Shown one piece after another: positions 16,241-24,312 of a stretch of 64,000 nt of DNA. The notes under the pieces were generated by a model that was given only the letters and a program-made list of their open reading frames with translations, ran no database searches and was not told where the DNA came from. The DNA is from an uncultured Bacteroidales bacterium. Lineage in GTDB: Bacteria > Bacteroidota > Bacteroidia > Bacteroidales > Bacteroidaceae. A program made the position numbers and the translations under genes. The stretch is taken from positions 30,314 to 94,313 of the forward strand of contig CADCIP010000016.1 of NCBI GenBank assembly GCA_902801485.1, read 5' to 3'. Each line of letters begins with the position of its first letter. Position 1 is the stretch's first letter.

Positions 16241-17038
16241 TTATACACTTACCACGCCTTTAATGGCGGGCCACGGGTCGTAATCCTGAAGTTGGAAGTC
16301 TTCGTACTTAAAGTCGAAGATATTCTTCACCTCTGGATTGATAATCATCTTGGGCAGTTTGCGAGGCTCACGACTGAGTTGCAGATGAACCTGATCCAAA
16401 TGATTAAGATAGATATGCGTGTCGCCTGTAGTATGGATGAACTCGCCTGGTTTCAGCCCACAAACCTGAGCCATCATCATACAGAGGAGGGCATACGAGG
16501 CTATATTAAAGGGAACACCCAGGAAACAATCGGCACTGCGCTGATAAAGCTGTAGGCTGAGTTTCCCGTCTGCTACATAGAACTGGAAGAAAGCATGGCA
16601 GGGCGGCAGATTCATATTCTTCAGGTCGGCCACATTCCAGGAACTGACGATTATACGACGACAATTAGGATCTTTCTTAATGGTATCAACAGCCTGCTGA
16701 ATCTGATCGATGAAACCTCCGTCATAATCGGGCCATGAACGCCACTGGTAGCCGTAGATATGTCCTAAGTCGCCTGTCTCGGGATCTGCCCACTCGTTCC
16801 AGATACGAACGCCTCGTTCTTGCAGCCAACGGGCATTTGTATTCCCTTGCAAGAACCAGAGCAATTCGTAGATAATACTCTTGAGATGTACCTTCTTGGT
16901 GGTGAGAAGGGGGAAGCCCTCCTCCAAATTGAAACGCATCTGATGTCCGAAAATACTGATGGTACCCGTTCCTGTACGGTCTTCTTTCTTGTGTCCCTCA
17001 TCAAGGATACGTTGTAATAGGTCGAGATATTGTTTCAT
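16241..17038 (-). CDS. thyA: Thymidylate synthase
   Basis: The 265-residue protein has the full ThyA layout: an N-terminal [18 protein letters not shown], the catalytic [13 protein letters not shown] with Cys147, and the C-terminal nucleotide/folate-binding segments. It converts dUMP to dTMP with methylene-tetrahydrofolate and yields dihydrofolate, which the neighbouring FolA recycles. The length equals the usual 264. folA lies 52 bases upstream on the same strand and probably shares its promoter; the rRNA methyltransferase follows after two bases. Confidence 0.97.
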   Translation of the reverse strand: MKQYLDLLQRILDEGHKKEDRTGTGTISIFGHQMRFNLEEGFPLLTTKKVHLKSIIYELLWFLQGNTNARWLQERGVRIWNEWADPETGDLGHIYGYQWRSWPDYDGGFIDQIQQAVDTIKKDPNCRRIIVSSWNVADLKNMNLPPCHAFFQFYVADGKLSLQLYQRSADCFLGVPFNIASYALLCMMMAQVCGLKPGEFIHTTGDTHIYLNHLDQVHLQLSREPRKLPKMIINPEVKNIFDFKYEDFQLQDYDPWPAIKGVVSV

Positions 17039-17090
17039 TTACCATTGACTATTTAATCATTTACCATTTATCTGCGATTTGTAAATCCTA

Positions 17091-17591
17091 CTATTTGTTG
17101 GAGTTAGAAGCCCTAACATAATCTACAAATCGGTAAGGATGAGTATGACGCTCATCCGGTTGATGTTCTTCAACCCAAGTCTCCTTCCACTCTTCGTGCG
17201 AGAACTGTGGGAAAAAGGCATCGGCCAAGGCAGGGGTATCCTGAACCTCTGTCAGGCAAAGGCGGTCGGCAAGAGACAGTGCCTCCTTGTAAACACTGGC
17301 ACCACCAATGATGTAAATATCTTCCTCCGAAGCACAAGAAGTCAAAGCGTCTTGTAGCGAGGTGTAAACCTCTGCACCCGGGAATGTTGACTGTGAGCGT
17401 GTTAGCACGACATTACGTCTGTTTGGCAGGGCACCCTTCGGCAATGACTCGAAGGTCTTTCTACCCATAATAATGGTATGGCCTGTGGTGAGCGCCTTAA
17501 AACGCTTCAAATCGTTTGGCAGCCAATAGAGCAGTTTATTCTCGTACCCTATAGCCAAATTCTGCGCTACAGCTGCAATAATACTTATCAT
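17091..17591 (-). CDS. folA: Dihydrofolate reductase
   Basis: This 166-residue protein has the standard DHFR sequence: ISIIAAVAQNLAIGYENKLLYWLPNDLKRFK, of which the WLPNDLKRF part covers the folate site, then IIMGRKTFESLPKG and IYIIGGASVYKEAL for NADPH binding. The usual acidic active-site residue is Asp27 in PNDLKRF. It regenerates tetrahydrofolate after thymidylate synthesis, which fits its place just before thyA. A TACTTTTG -7 element lies 27 bases before the ATG and is squeezed against the terminator of the exb operon. Confidence 0.96.
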   Translation of the reverse strand: MISIIAAVAQNLAIGYENKLLYWLPNDLKRFKALTTGHTIIMGRKTFESLPKGALPNRRNVVLTRSQSTFPGAEVYTSLQDALTSCASEEDIYIIGGASVYKEALSLADRLCLTEVQDTPALADAFFPQFSHEEWKETWVEEHQPDERHTHPYRFVDYVRASNSNK

Positions 17592-17618
17592 AAAGAATGC
17601 GGCATTTTATTATGGACG

Positions 17619-17626
17619 CAAAAGTA
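17619..17626 (-). promoter_or_regulatory. -7 element TACTTTTG for folA-thyA
   Basis: On the minus strand TACTTTTG fits TAnnTTTG and lies 27 bases before the folA ATG. The T-run of the exb terminator ends at the first base of this element, so the previous operon's terminator and this promoter overlap. Confidence 0.65.
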
Positions 17627-17634
17627 CAAAAAAA

Positions 17635-17660
17635 AGGTGACTTACGAAAACAAGTCACCT
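17635..17660 (-). terminator. Rho-independent terminator after the exb operon
   Basis: AGGTGACTT (17635-17643) pairs with AAGTCACCT (17652-17660) around an eight-base loop. On the minus strand the hairpin is followed by a run of at least eight T. On the plus strand CTTTTTT follows, so it may work in both directions. Confidence 0.85.
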
Positions 17661-17687
17661 CTTTTTTATAGGAATATCTGAGTTTTA

Positions 17688-18149
17688 TCAGTTACGTCGA
17701 GAAGCTGAATAATTTATCCTAAGAGCCCAGGACTTACGCAACACTTCCTTGATATCGGTTATGTAACCCATCTGTGTGCCCCTATCGGCCTTGATAGAGA
17801 TAACCTGCTCTGTCTGATTCCGCATACCCTGACGCTCGGCAGCAACGAAATCCATTATTTCCTTTGGTTCGGCATAACGGTCATTCAGCTGAATACGTGT
17901 GCCACTACCCATCTGAGCACGAAGCTGATCTGTTGGAGGACCAACGTAGATGAATGATACAGCAGACTTCTTCTCCAGTTTCTCCAATTCAGTACCCTGA
18001 GGAACAACAAACTTAACCTTGAGTGTTACCTCACGCATGGTAGTTACCATCATAAAGAAGAACAAGATGGTAAAAATCAAGTCGGGCAGAGATGATGTAT
18101 TCATCTCGACCATCTCACGACCTTCTTTTCTCTTAAATCCTGCTGCCAT
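17688..18149 (-). CDS. exbD: ExbD/TolR biopolymer transport protein (second copy)
   Basis: The 153-residue protein has a short cytoplasmic start, one membrane segment (about 24-42, LPDLIFTILFFFMMVTTM) with the conserved aspartate of ExbD, and a periplasmic domain. ExbD works with ExbB as the proton-driven stator that energises TonB. Its ATG shares one base with the stop of the preceding exbD (TAATG), so translation is coupled. Two different ExbD proteins per operon is usual in Bacteroidetes and suggests a hetero-oligomeric stator. It is last in its operon, followed by a strong terminator. Confidence 0.92.
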   Translation of the reverse strand: MAAGFKRKEGREMVEMNTSSLPDLIFTILFFFMMVTTMREVTLKVKFVVPQGTELEKLEKKSAVSFIYVGPPTDQLRAQMGSGTRIQLNDRYAEPKEIMDFVAAERQGMRNQTEQVISIKADRGTQMGYITDIKEVLRKSWALRINYSASRRN

Positions 18150-18754
18150 TATTTGGTTCCTCCATACTTTTTAGGTTCTGCCTCTGAAATGTTCTGAGGA
18201 TAATATTGCTTACGGATGACTTCCTTTATCTCATCATCCAAATACTGGTATTCACGTCCGAACTTCTCCTTTGCCAACTCATTACGTAACTCAGAATATG
18301 CTGCTACCAACTCGTTCTGAACCTGGAAATACGCATCGTATGGGGTTCCACGGTCAGTCTGCACAGAGATAACATGCTTATCAGTAACATAGCAACGACC
18401 CAGATGATCAAGAATCTTCACATGCTTCTCAGGCCATTTGCTATAGTTCTGCTCATTCTTAACGAACTCTTTCACACGCTGACGTAACTCTTTAATGTCG
18501 GCATAGCCTCTGGTGGTCTCATCCTCTATCCATAACTGACCTTCGAAGTTCAAGCGAACATACAAGATATTTCTTGCCTTGATGTCAACCTGAGCATCCT
18601 CCTGATCTGGATCTGGCGGTTGGGGCAGGTGTCGAGCCAAACCCATATCCGTATCCATAGATGTAGTTACCAGGAAGAAGATAAGCAACATGAAAGAAAT
18701 ATCTGCCGTTGAACTGGTGTTCAGACCAGGCATTTTCTTTTTCTTCTTTGCCAT
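18149..18754 (-). CDS. exbD: ExbD/TolR biopolymer transport protein (first copy)
   Basis: This 201-residue ExbD begins with a lysine-rich tail (MAKKKKKMPGLNTSS), then one membrane segment (TADISFMLLIFFLVTTSMD) carrying the conserved Asp, and a long periplasmic part (LPQPPDPDQEDAQVDIK...). It is about 50 residues longer than the second copy, mostly in the periplasmic domain. It is the third gene of the exbB operon, 22 bases after the small membrane protein, and overlaps the second exbD by one base. Confidence 0.92.
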   Translation of the reverse strand: MAKKKKKMPGLNTSSTADISFMLLIFFLVTTSMDTDMGLARHLPQPPDPDQEDAQVDIKARNILYVRLNFEGQLWIEDETTRGYADIKELRQRVKEFVKNEQNYSKWPEKHVKILDHLGRCYVTDKHVISVQTDRGTPYDAYFQVQNELVAAYSELRNELAKEKFGREYQYLDDEIKEVIRKQYYPQNISEAEPKKYGGTK

Positions 18755-18776
18755 ATCTTACATTATTTTAAGGATG

Positions 18777-19265
18777 TTACTTTTTAATAGCGCTTTTGGT
18801 AAGAACGCCAGTCATGCTAACAATAACGGCAGCAGCAGCAGCAACGATAAGGATACCGATAGACACACAGAATGCATCTACAACAGTAACCCATCCGGCT
18901 GTAGTAACAGTGCCGTCAGCAGCCTTGAAATCAGACTCACCTAAGCCTAATACCAGACCAATTACCATTGAAACAATGAACAGGCCCCAAGTGATGAGGG
19001 AAACCTTACCGCCAGGAACACCGGTGGAAGCGGCAGCGTCTGTACCCTTGCTGCTTGCCATACCCCTGAAACCTGACCAAATAGTAAGTCCTGCTGTTGC
19101 AATTACCATCAGATACATCAACCACATGATGATATCTGTAAGTATTGGCTCATTGTTGTCACCCACAGGATTATCATAGCCGATCGTCAAGAACAATGCG
19201 AAGGATACCAAGATAATTCCAATGCAGATGTACAACGCCATCTGGGAAATTTTCTCTATCTTCAT
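18777..19265 (-). CDS. Small polytopic membrane protein of the exb operon
   Basis: I do not assign a family function. The 162-residue protein has about four membrane segments: about 8-29, 45-64, 91-109 and 129-152, the last rich in alanine (GILIVAAAAAVIVSMTG). It lies between exbB and the first exbD, 24 and 22 bases from them, so it is part of the same transcript. Similar small membrane proteins occur at this place in other Bacteroidales exb operons as far as I recall. A structural or accessory role in the ExbB-ExbD stator is an inference from position only. Confidence 0.8.
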   Translation of the reverse strand: MKIEKISQMALYICIGIILVSFALFLTIGYDNPVGDNNEPILTDIIMWLMYLMVIATAGLTIWSGFRGMASSKGTDAAASTGVPGGKVSLITWGLFIVSMVIGLVLGLGESDFKAADGTVTTAGWVTVVDAFCVSIGILIVAAAAAVIVSMTGVLTKSAIKK

Positions 19266-19289
19266 AATTCTCTCTCTAAAAATCGGTTA

Positions 19290-20126
19290 TTACTTTTTGC
19301 ACTTATCAGACTGAACGCACATAGTCAGCAACTCCTGTGCAGCCTCTTCCATATTACTGGTCAGAGATTCAACCTTAGCCAGAATATAGTTGTAGAACAC
19401 CTGCAGAATCAAGGCTACGATGATACCGAAGATAGTGGTAATCAAAGCCACCTTCATACCACCGGCAACAACGGTAGGACTGATATCACCTGCACGCTGG
19501 ATGTCATCGAATGCCATAACCATACCGATTACAGTACCCAAGAATCCGAGAGATGGAGCCATAGCAATGAAAAGGGTAATCCATGAGCAGTTCTGCTCGA
19601 GGTAAGAGCCCTGAACCTCAGCCTCCATGTTGATAGTACTCTCGATGGTACCGATATCGTTGCGGTCTGTACTTGCCAAGCACTCCATAGCCTTGCGGCT
19701 TACCTGAGCTACTGGTCCGCGAGTACCCTTGCAGAAGTCGATAGCACCATTAACATCACCAGCAGCAACCTTAGCAGCCAAGTCCTTTGTGAACTTACGG
19801 GTATTAATCTGTGCAAGAGACAGATAGATAACGCGCTCGATACAGAATGCAAGACCCAGTACCAAAGCGATAGCAACCAATGACATGAAGCCTGCACCAC
19901 CCTCGATGTACTTCGTCTTCAATGTCTTAAAAATACCTTCACTCTCTTCCTCCACAACGGGAGCAGCTTCTGTTGTTTCTGCTTCAGCTTCTTCTTCTAC
20001 AGCAGCGGTATCTACAGCAGCTGTATCTACCTGTTCAGTAGCAACGTCTTCCTGAGCCATTACAGCTGATGTAACTCCAAAAGTAAATGCTGCTACAATC
20101 GCAACAATTGCAAATAACTTTTTCAT
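19290..20126 (-). CDS. exbB: ExbB/MotA/TolQ-family proton channel protein
   Basis: The 278-residue protein has an ExbB core from about 70 onwards: a membrane segment at about 78-98, a cytoplasmic loop, then WITLFIAMAPSLGFLGTVIGMVMAF and GGMKVALITTIFGIIVALILQVFYNYIL, which carry the family's GxxGTVxGM and threonine-containing signatures. Unlike E. coli ExbB it begins with a cleavable-looking signal sequence (MKKLFAIVAIVAAFTFGVTSAVMAQ) and a 40-residue acidic Ala/Glu/Val/Thr linker. It heads the operon exbB, small membrane protein, exbD, exbD. No clear TAnnTTTG was found directly upstream. The likely partner TonB is encoded 2.3 kb away. Confidence 0.93.
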   Translation of the reverse strand: MKKLFAIVAIVAAFTFGVTSAVMAQEDVATEQVDTAAVDTAAVEEEAEAETTEAAPVVEEESEGIFKTLKTKYIEGGAGFMSLVAIALVLGLAFCIERVIYLSLAQINTRKFTKDLAAKVAAGDVNGAIDFCKGTRGPVAQVSRKAMECLASTDRNDIGTIESTINMEAEVQGSYLEQNCSWITLFIAMAPSLGFLGTVIGMVMAFDDIQRAGDISPTVVAGGMKVALITTIFGIIVALILQVFYNYILAKVESLTSNMEEAAQELLTMCVQSDKCKK

Positions 20127-20202
20127 TTTGTGTTTGTTTAAATTGATTAATGTTATTACTTTTTTTACTTAAAATTATTTTCGTTTGGTATCGGTTTGTC
20201 AT

Positions 20203-20334
20203 TTATCTCCTGCGGAGAGACGGGGATTCGCGAAGGCTTTCTGCCTTTCTGGCTTTGAACCCCGTTTTATCTCCTGCGGAGAGACGGGGATTCGCGAAGG
20301 CTTTCTGCCTTTCTGGCTTTGAACCCCGTTTTAT
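20203..20334. repeat. 64-bp tandem repeat copied from the tRNA-Ser 3' end
   Basis: Two complete 64-bp units begin TTATCTCCTGCGGAGAGACG, with CTCC at 20207, 20271 and 20335 (the third inside the tRNA region). Each unit holds the acceptor strand and half of the T arm of the adjacent tRNA-Ser (GGAGAGACGGGGATTCG), then a block of about 27 bases (CGAAGGCTTTCTGCCTTTCT and on), then the other T-arm half (GAACCCCG). In the true tRNA the two T-arm halves are joined directly. The repeats therefore look like tRNA 3' ends with an insert at the T loop, in tandem. Confidence 0.9.
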
Positions 20335-20340
20335 CTCCTG

Positions 20341-20428
20341 CGGAGAGACGGGGATTCGAACCCCGGATACGCTTTTGACGTATACACGCTTTCCAGGCGT
20401 GCCTCTTCAGCCACTCGAGCATCTCTCC
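20341..20428 (-). tRNA. tRNA-Ser (GGA)
   Basis: On the minus strand this folds as a class II tRNA: acceptor GGAGAGA/TCTCTCC, a D arm with CTCGAGTGGCTGAAGAG, anticodon stem CACGC/GCGTG with loop CTGGAAA (anticodon GGA, reading UCC/UCU), a long variable arm TATACG/CGTATC, and T arm GGGGTTCGAATCCCC. The discriminator base is G, as in tRNA-Ser. CCA is not encoded. The 3' end continues into the tandem repeat that copies part of the tRNA. Confidence 0.96.
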
Positions 20429-20476
20429 ATAGGCACTAACGCAATCATTCTGCGCCTATATATACGTTTTCGGTTA

Positions 20477-20484
20477 CAAAAATA
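20477..20484 (-). promoter_or_regulatory. -7 element TATTTTTG for tRNA-Ser
   Basis: On the minus strand TATTTTTG fits TAnnTTTG and lies about 48 bases before the mature tRNA 5' end. Confidence 0.5.
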
Positions 20485-20568
20485 TCTTTTTTTTTGAACA
20501 TTACCACATGTTATTGCAAAAAACTTTCGGGTAAAGTGGTTTTTTTCAACTATTTGCACATAAGAATA

Positions 20569-21345
20569 CTATTTTACACGCAAAAAAACACGTTTTACAT
20601 TAGCATTGGTTACCTTTTCCACTTCTTCGGGCAATACATTATATATACATGCCATTTTCTGCATTATTTCTGCAACATAAGCCGGTTCGTTTCGCTTTCC
20701 ACGATACGGAACAGGAGCAAGATAAGGAGAGTCTGTTTCCAAAACGATACGCTGAAGAGGAACAGATTGCAAGATTTCCGGCAATGGGGATTTCTTGAAT
20801 GTTGCAACTCCTCCGATGCCCAACATAAAACCTTCGAAAGAGAGCAATTCCCGGGCCTCATCAAGCGTTCCACCGAAACAATGGAAAACTCCGGACAGTC
20901 CCTCTGAAACGTACGGACGAATGGACCGCACCAACTCGGCATGCGCAGAACGGGAATGAATCATCAGGGGAAGCCTGTACCGGACAGCCCACTCTATCTG
21001 TCGGGTAAAAGCATCTATCTGTTGTCGGGAACGACTGGCATCCCAATAAAAATCAAGACCGACTTCTCCTATAGCAATATAAGGATGGGATGGGTCTTTC
21101 AGCAGTTCTTCCATCTTGTCCAGGACTTCTGAATAATCATCGGCAACATCTTCGGGATGTAAGCCCATCATGGGATAGCAGTAGCCCGGGTACAAATCAC
21201 AGAGGGAAAGCATGGGACCTATGGATGCCTCATTGATGTTTGGTAGCAAAATACGCTCAACACCTGCCTGCCGGGCCCTTTGGACGACAAGTTCACGATC
21301 CTCGTCAAACTCAGGCTCATAAATATGACTATGCGTGTCTGTCAT
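20569..21345 (-). CDS. tatD: TatD family metal-dependent hydrolase
   Basis: The 258-residue protein has TatD family metal-site motifs in order: THSH at the N-terminus, GEVGLDFYW, MIHSRSAHAE, HCFGG and ETDSPYLAP. TatD-like enzymes are 3'-5' DNA exonucleases or related phosphodiesterases in DNA repair and turnover. It overlaps the polyprenyl synthase stop by four bases (ATGA) and is its downstream partner. Length and motifs are normal for the family. Confidence 0.93.
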   Translation of the reverse strand: MTDTHSHIYEPEFDEDRELVVQRARQAGVERILLPNINEASIGPMLSLCDLYPGYCYPMMGLHPEDVADDYSEVLDKMEELLKDPSHPYIAIGEVGLDFYWDASRSRQQIDAFTRQIEWAVRYRLPLMIHSRSAHAELVRSIRPYVSEGLSGVFHCFGGTLDEARELLSFEGFMLGIGGVATFKKSPLPEILQSVPLQRIVLETDSPYLAPVPYRGKRNEPAYVAEIMQKMACIYNVLPEEVEKVTNANVKRVFLRVK

Positions 21346-22316
21346 GACTTACGGTTAAGCATAGACTGGGCATAATCCCAAAGTACTGCGGTACGCTCCT
21401 GAGGCAAGGAAACACGCAATAAGGCCTGGGCTGCTTCCAGATAATACTGATTTATTTTATTACTAACCAGCTCCGGGACACCAATCTCATTATAAAGACG
21501 GGTAACAGCCGCTACCTTTTCTTCTCTCAGGGGATTCTCCTTATTCAGCCATGAATGCAGTTCGCGGGCTTGTTCTTCGTTGGCCAGCAAATGGGCATTA
21601 ATAAGCATATAAGTTTTCTTGTTGCACATGATATCGCCGCCTATTTGCTTTCCGAATGTCTTGAAATCTCCATATACATCCAGGTAATCATCCTGCAGTT
21701 GGAAGGCAAGTCCCAACTTTTCTCCGAACTCATACAATGCCTCAGCATCTTGGTCTGAAGCACCACCCAAGATAGCTCCGATTTTGAGTGCACAAGCCAA
21801 AAGAACAGAGGTTTTCAAGCGTATCATTTCTATATATTCAGCTTCGGTGACGTCAGAACGACTTTCAAAGTCAATATCATACTGCTGCCCTTCATCAATC
21901 TCAAGAGCTGTTTCCGTAAACAAACGCAGAACAGCCGGCATGTATTTCTCATCGCACTGGAGCATACGGTAAAAAGCCAGCACCAACATATTATCACCAC
22001 TCAGAATGGCCGCATTCTCGTTCCATTTCTTATGTACACAAGGTTTCCCCCTACGAACATCTGAACGGTCCATAAGATCGTCATGAAGAAGAGTAAAATT
22101 ATGATAAGTCTCTATGGCAACGGCAGGCATCAGAATACTTTCAACATCATCCCTGTACATATTGTAGGCCATCAGCATTAATACAGGACGCAAGCGTTTC
22201 CCCCCCAACGACAAGACGTATTTGATAGGGTCATACAGAGCAAAGGGTTTCCTGTCGTAAGGTAACATCATGATGGTATTGTTTACCATCTGCATAAGTT
22301 CACTACTGCTATACAT
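21342..22316 (-). CDS. Polyprenyl diphosphate synthase
   Basis: The 324-residue protein is a trans-prenyltransferase with YVLSLGGKRLRPVL at the N-terminus, the first Asp-rich motif in LLHDDLMDRSDVRRG, and the second in LAFQLQDDYLDVYGD. It condenses isopentenyl diphosphate with allylic diphosphates to make C15-C20 or longer chains; chain length cannot be fixed by eye. I chose the ATG at 22316 (MYSSSELMQ) since the longer reading adds a non-conserved lead and runs into the terminator of tonB. Four bases overlap tatD. ispH and uppS elsewhere in the window belong to the same isoprenoid supply. Confidence 0.9.
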   Translation of the reverse strand: MYSSSELMQMVNNTIMMLPYDRKPFALYDPIKYVLSLGGKRLRPVLMLMAYNMYRDDVESILMPAVAIETYHNFTLLHDDLMDRSDVRRGKPCVHKKWNENAAILSGDNMLVLAFYRMLQCDEKYMPAVLRLFTETALEIDEGQQYDIDFESRSDVTEAEYIEMIRLKTSVLLACALKIGAILGGASDQDAEALYEFGEKLGLAFQLQDDYLDVYGDFKTFGKQIGGDIMCNKKTYMLINAHLLANEEQARELHSWLNKENPLREEKVAAVTRLYNEIGVPELVSNKINQYYLEAAQALLRVSLPQERTAVLWDYAQSMLNRKS

Positions 22317-22352
22317 TAAAATATATATATTTACAAATTGATATGGAAAAAC

Positions 22353-22383
22353 AAGGCTGCCCACCCAGAAGGAGAGCAGCCTT
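22353..22383 (-). terminator. Rho-independent terminator after tonB
   Basis: AAGGCTGC (22353-22360) pairs with GCAGCCTT (22376-22383) with a 15-base loop. On the minus strand it is followed by GTTTTTCC. It lies 21 bases after the tonB stop. Confidence 0.8.
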
Positions 22384-22403
22384 ACATCTATTTAACTATC
22401 GCA

Positions 22404-23117
22404 TTAGCTCAAACGGAAATTAACAGGAAGGTTGAAACGAGAACGAACAGTTTTGTTTCCCTGTCTTGCGGGCTTCCACTTAGGCATCATCTTTACTACG
22501 CGCTCAGCCTCCTTAGATAAGTTTGGATCGGGAGAACGTAATATCTTCACATCAACAATACTTCCGTCACGGTTGACAACAAAGCCTACCTGAACACGCC
22601 CCTGCACATTCTGCTCGATACAGATCTGAGGATACTTGATATGCTCCTGCAACCACTTCATACATGCCTCGTCACCGCCGGGGAACTGAGCATTTTCTTC
22701 TACAACATCAAAAATTCGATCATCATCGTCAGCTTCAACAACAGGACCTACCGGACCGGAAACAACTGCTGTGGGAGCACCTGTTCCCACAACGGTGGTG
22801 ATAGCCTGATTAACTTCCTCGGCAGTCTGAATCTCCTCCTCGGGAAGTTCGGTATCATCCTCAACCTCGTTGATAACCTCCATTACGGTTGGAGCAGCAG
22901 CTGGGGGAGGTGCCATCATCTCTTCCTGATGTGTGATAGGAATCATATCCTCTTCCATTTTGAAATCGTAAATCTTGCCTTCTTCAACAACTTTCACCTC
23001 ACGCTGGGTGTACTCGAAGGCAACAAACATAAGAGCCAAGGACAATACGTAACCAATAAGGATATTGGTGGATTTCTGCCCCTGCAGTTCTTCGTTCACA
23101 GTTTTGTTAGCATCCAT
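22404..23117 (-). CDS. tonB: TonB family energy transducer
   Basis: The 237-residue protein has a single N-terminal membrane anchor (about 19-36), an acidic, proline- and alanine-containing periplasmic linker (about 50-135) and a C-terminal TonB domain: ENAQFPGGDEACMKWLQEH, then QNVQGRVQVGFVVNRDGSI and PKWKPARQGNKTVRSRFNLP. TonB carries energy from ExbB/ExbD to outer-membrane receptors such as SusC-like importers. It is monocistronic, with its own -7 element and terminator, near but not within the exb operon. The linker is acidic rather than Pro-Lys rich. Confidence 0.93.
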   Translation of the reverse strand: MDANKTVNEELQGQKSTNILIGYVLSLALMFVAFEYTQREVKVVEEGKIYDFKMEEDMIPITHQEEMMAPPPAAAPTVMEVINEVEDDTELPEEEIQTAEEVNQAITTVVGTGAPTAVVSGPVGPVVEADDDDRIFDVVEENAQFPGGDEACMKWLQEHIKYPQICIEQNVQGRVQVGFVVNRDGSIVDVKILRSPDPNLSKEAERVVKMMPKWKPARQGNKTVRSRFNLPVNFRLS

Positions 23118-23163
23118 AATATTTATTTTTCTTGTTTTTAGTCGAAATGGTATCTATTTGGGG

Positions 23164-23171
23164 CAAATTTA
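23164..23171 (-). promoter_or_regulatory. -7 element TAAATTTG for tonB
   Basis: On the minus strand TAAATTTG fits TAnnTTTG and lies 46 bases before the tonB ATG. Confidence 0.5.
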
Positions 23172-23267
23172 GCACATTTTTTTTATTCCACGCATCTATC
23201 AAGTATATTTTTTTGGATTCAATTTAATTTTTGTGCCATAATTGGACAATATTGACAGAAAATGCAC

Positions 23268-23275
23268 TAACTTTG
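23268..23275 (+). promoter_or_regulatory. -7 element TAACTTTG for porQ-cmk-ispH
   Basis: TAACTTTG fits TAnnTTTG and ends 20 bases before the ATG at 23296. This supports that start over the longer reading from 23242, which would begin upstream of the promoter element. Confidence 0.65.
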
Positions 23276-23295
23276 AGCGCAAATTACGAAAACAA

Positions 23296-24297
23296 ATGAC
23301 AAAGAAGCATATACTTCCACTTATTTTGGCATTATTTTTAGTGCAAGCGGAATCATTCTGCCAGGAAAGTACCAGCATTTTCAACTTTCTTAGCCTCCCC
23401 AGTTCTTCACACATGGTGGGATTAGGTGGCAAAAACATATCACTGGTACAAGATGAAATCCACACTGCAGCCGCAAATCCTGCATTGCTCTCCAACATAA
23501 GCGACAAGAGTGTTGGCGTTAATTTCATGTCGTATATGCAAGGATGTAAGGCTGGTGGTGCTGCCTACGCCCAAACAGCTGGCAGCAGAGGAACATGGGG
23601 CGTTTATGCCCAATTTGTGGGTTACGGTTCCATGAAAGAGACAAATCTGGCAGGAGAAATCTTAGGAGACATGAAGCCTTTGGACTTTTGCATAGGCGGG
23701 CAATATAGCTATATGCTTACAGAAAGATTGTCGGGAGGAGCCACAGGAAAGATTATTTACTCTCATTACGGTGAATTCTCGTCTTGCGCCCTTGCTGTAG
23801 ATCTTGGTTTAAATTACTTTTGGGAAGAAAAAAACTTTTCCATTTCTGCCGTTGCCAGGAATATCGGTGGTCAGGTAAAGAGGTTCGGCAACGTTGGAGA
23901 ACGCCTGCCCTTTGATATGCGAATAGGTTTTACCAAAGGACTTGGACACGCCCCTATCGACATATCCTTAACAATGGTGGACCTGACCCATTGGAGCCAG
24001 AGTGACTATTTCTCTTCAGACGGTCAGGTTAGCGGGGGACGAATCTTTACCAACCACTTTGAGATTGGCGTTGACGCTTACCCTATTCCTATTATATATA
24101 TTTGTGCCGGATTTAATTTCCGACGAGCCTTCGAAATGCAGGCAGCCGGCAGTTCACATGCTGCAGGACTCTCGTTCGGCGCAGGTGTCAACCTCAAGAA
24201 ACTGAAGGTAGGAATTGCCTACGCGAAATACCACATCGGGGCTCCTACTCTTTCACTTAACTTTGCATATAGTTTTCAGAAATCAGATAAAGAATAA
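23296..24297 (+). CDS. porQ: Type IX secretion protein PorQ
   Basis: The 333-residue protein has a signal peptide (MTKKHILPLILALFLVQAESFCQ) and then the pattern of a PorV/PorQ outer-membrane beta-barrel: STSIFNFLSLPSSSHMVGLGGKNISL, DEIHTAAANPALLSN and many alternating strands ending in LSLNFAYSF. PorQ is a helper of type IX secretion that acts at the outer membrane, where related PorV shuttles cargo. It is followed by cmk after 15 bases. The presence of PorQ implies that the organism, or an ancestor, carries a T9SS. Confidence 0.87.
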   Translation: MTKKHILPLILALFLVQAESFCQESTSIFNFLSLPSSSHMVGLGGKNISLVQDEIHTAAANPALLSNISDKSVGVNFMSYMQGCKAGGAAYAQTAGSRGTWGVYAQFVGYGSMKETNLAGEILGDMKPLDFCIGGQYSYMLTERLSGGATGKIIYSHYGEFSSCALAVDLGLNYFWEEKNFSISAVARNIGGQVKRFGNVGERLPFDMRIGFTKGLGHAPIDISLTMVDLTHWSQSDYFSSDGQVSGGRIFTNHFEIGVDAYPIPIIYICAGFNFRRAFEMQAAGSSHAAGLSFGAGVNLKKLKVGIAYAKYHIGAPTLSLNFAYSFQKSDKE

Positions 24298-24312
24298 ACT
24301 ACGTATTTTATT

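Noticed and set aside
20150-20497. Plus-strand reading frame across the tRNA-Ser region
   Set aside because: It is an antisense translation of tRNA-Ser and its copied 3' end (GIRTPDTLLTYTRFPGVP is a well-known artefact of this kind).
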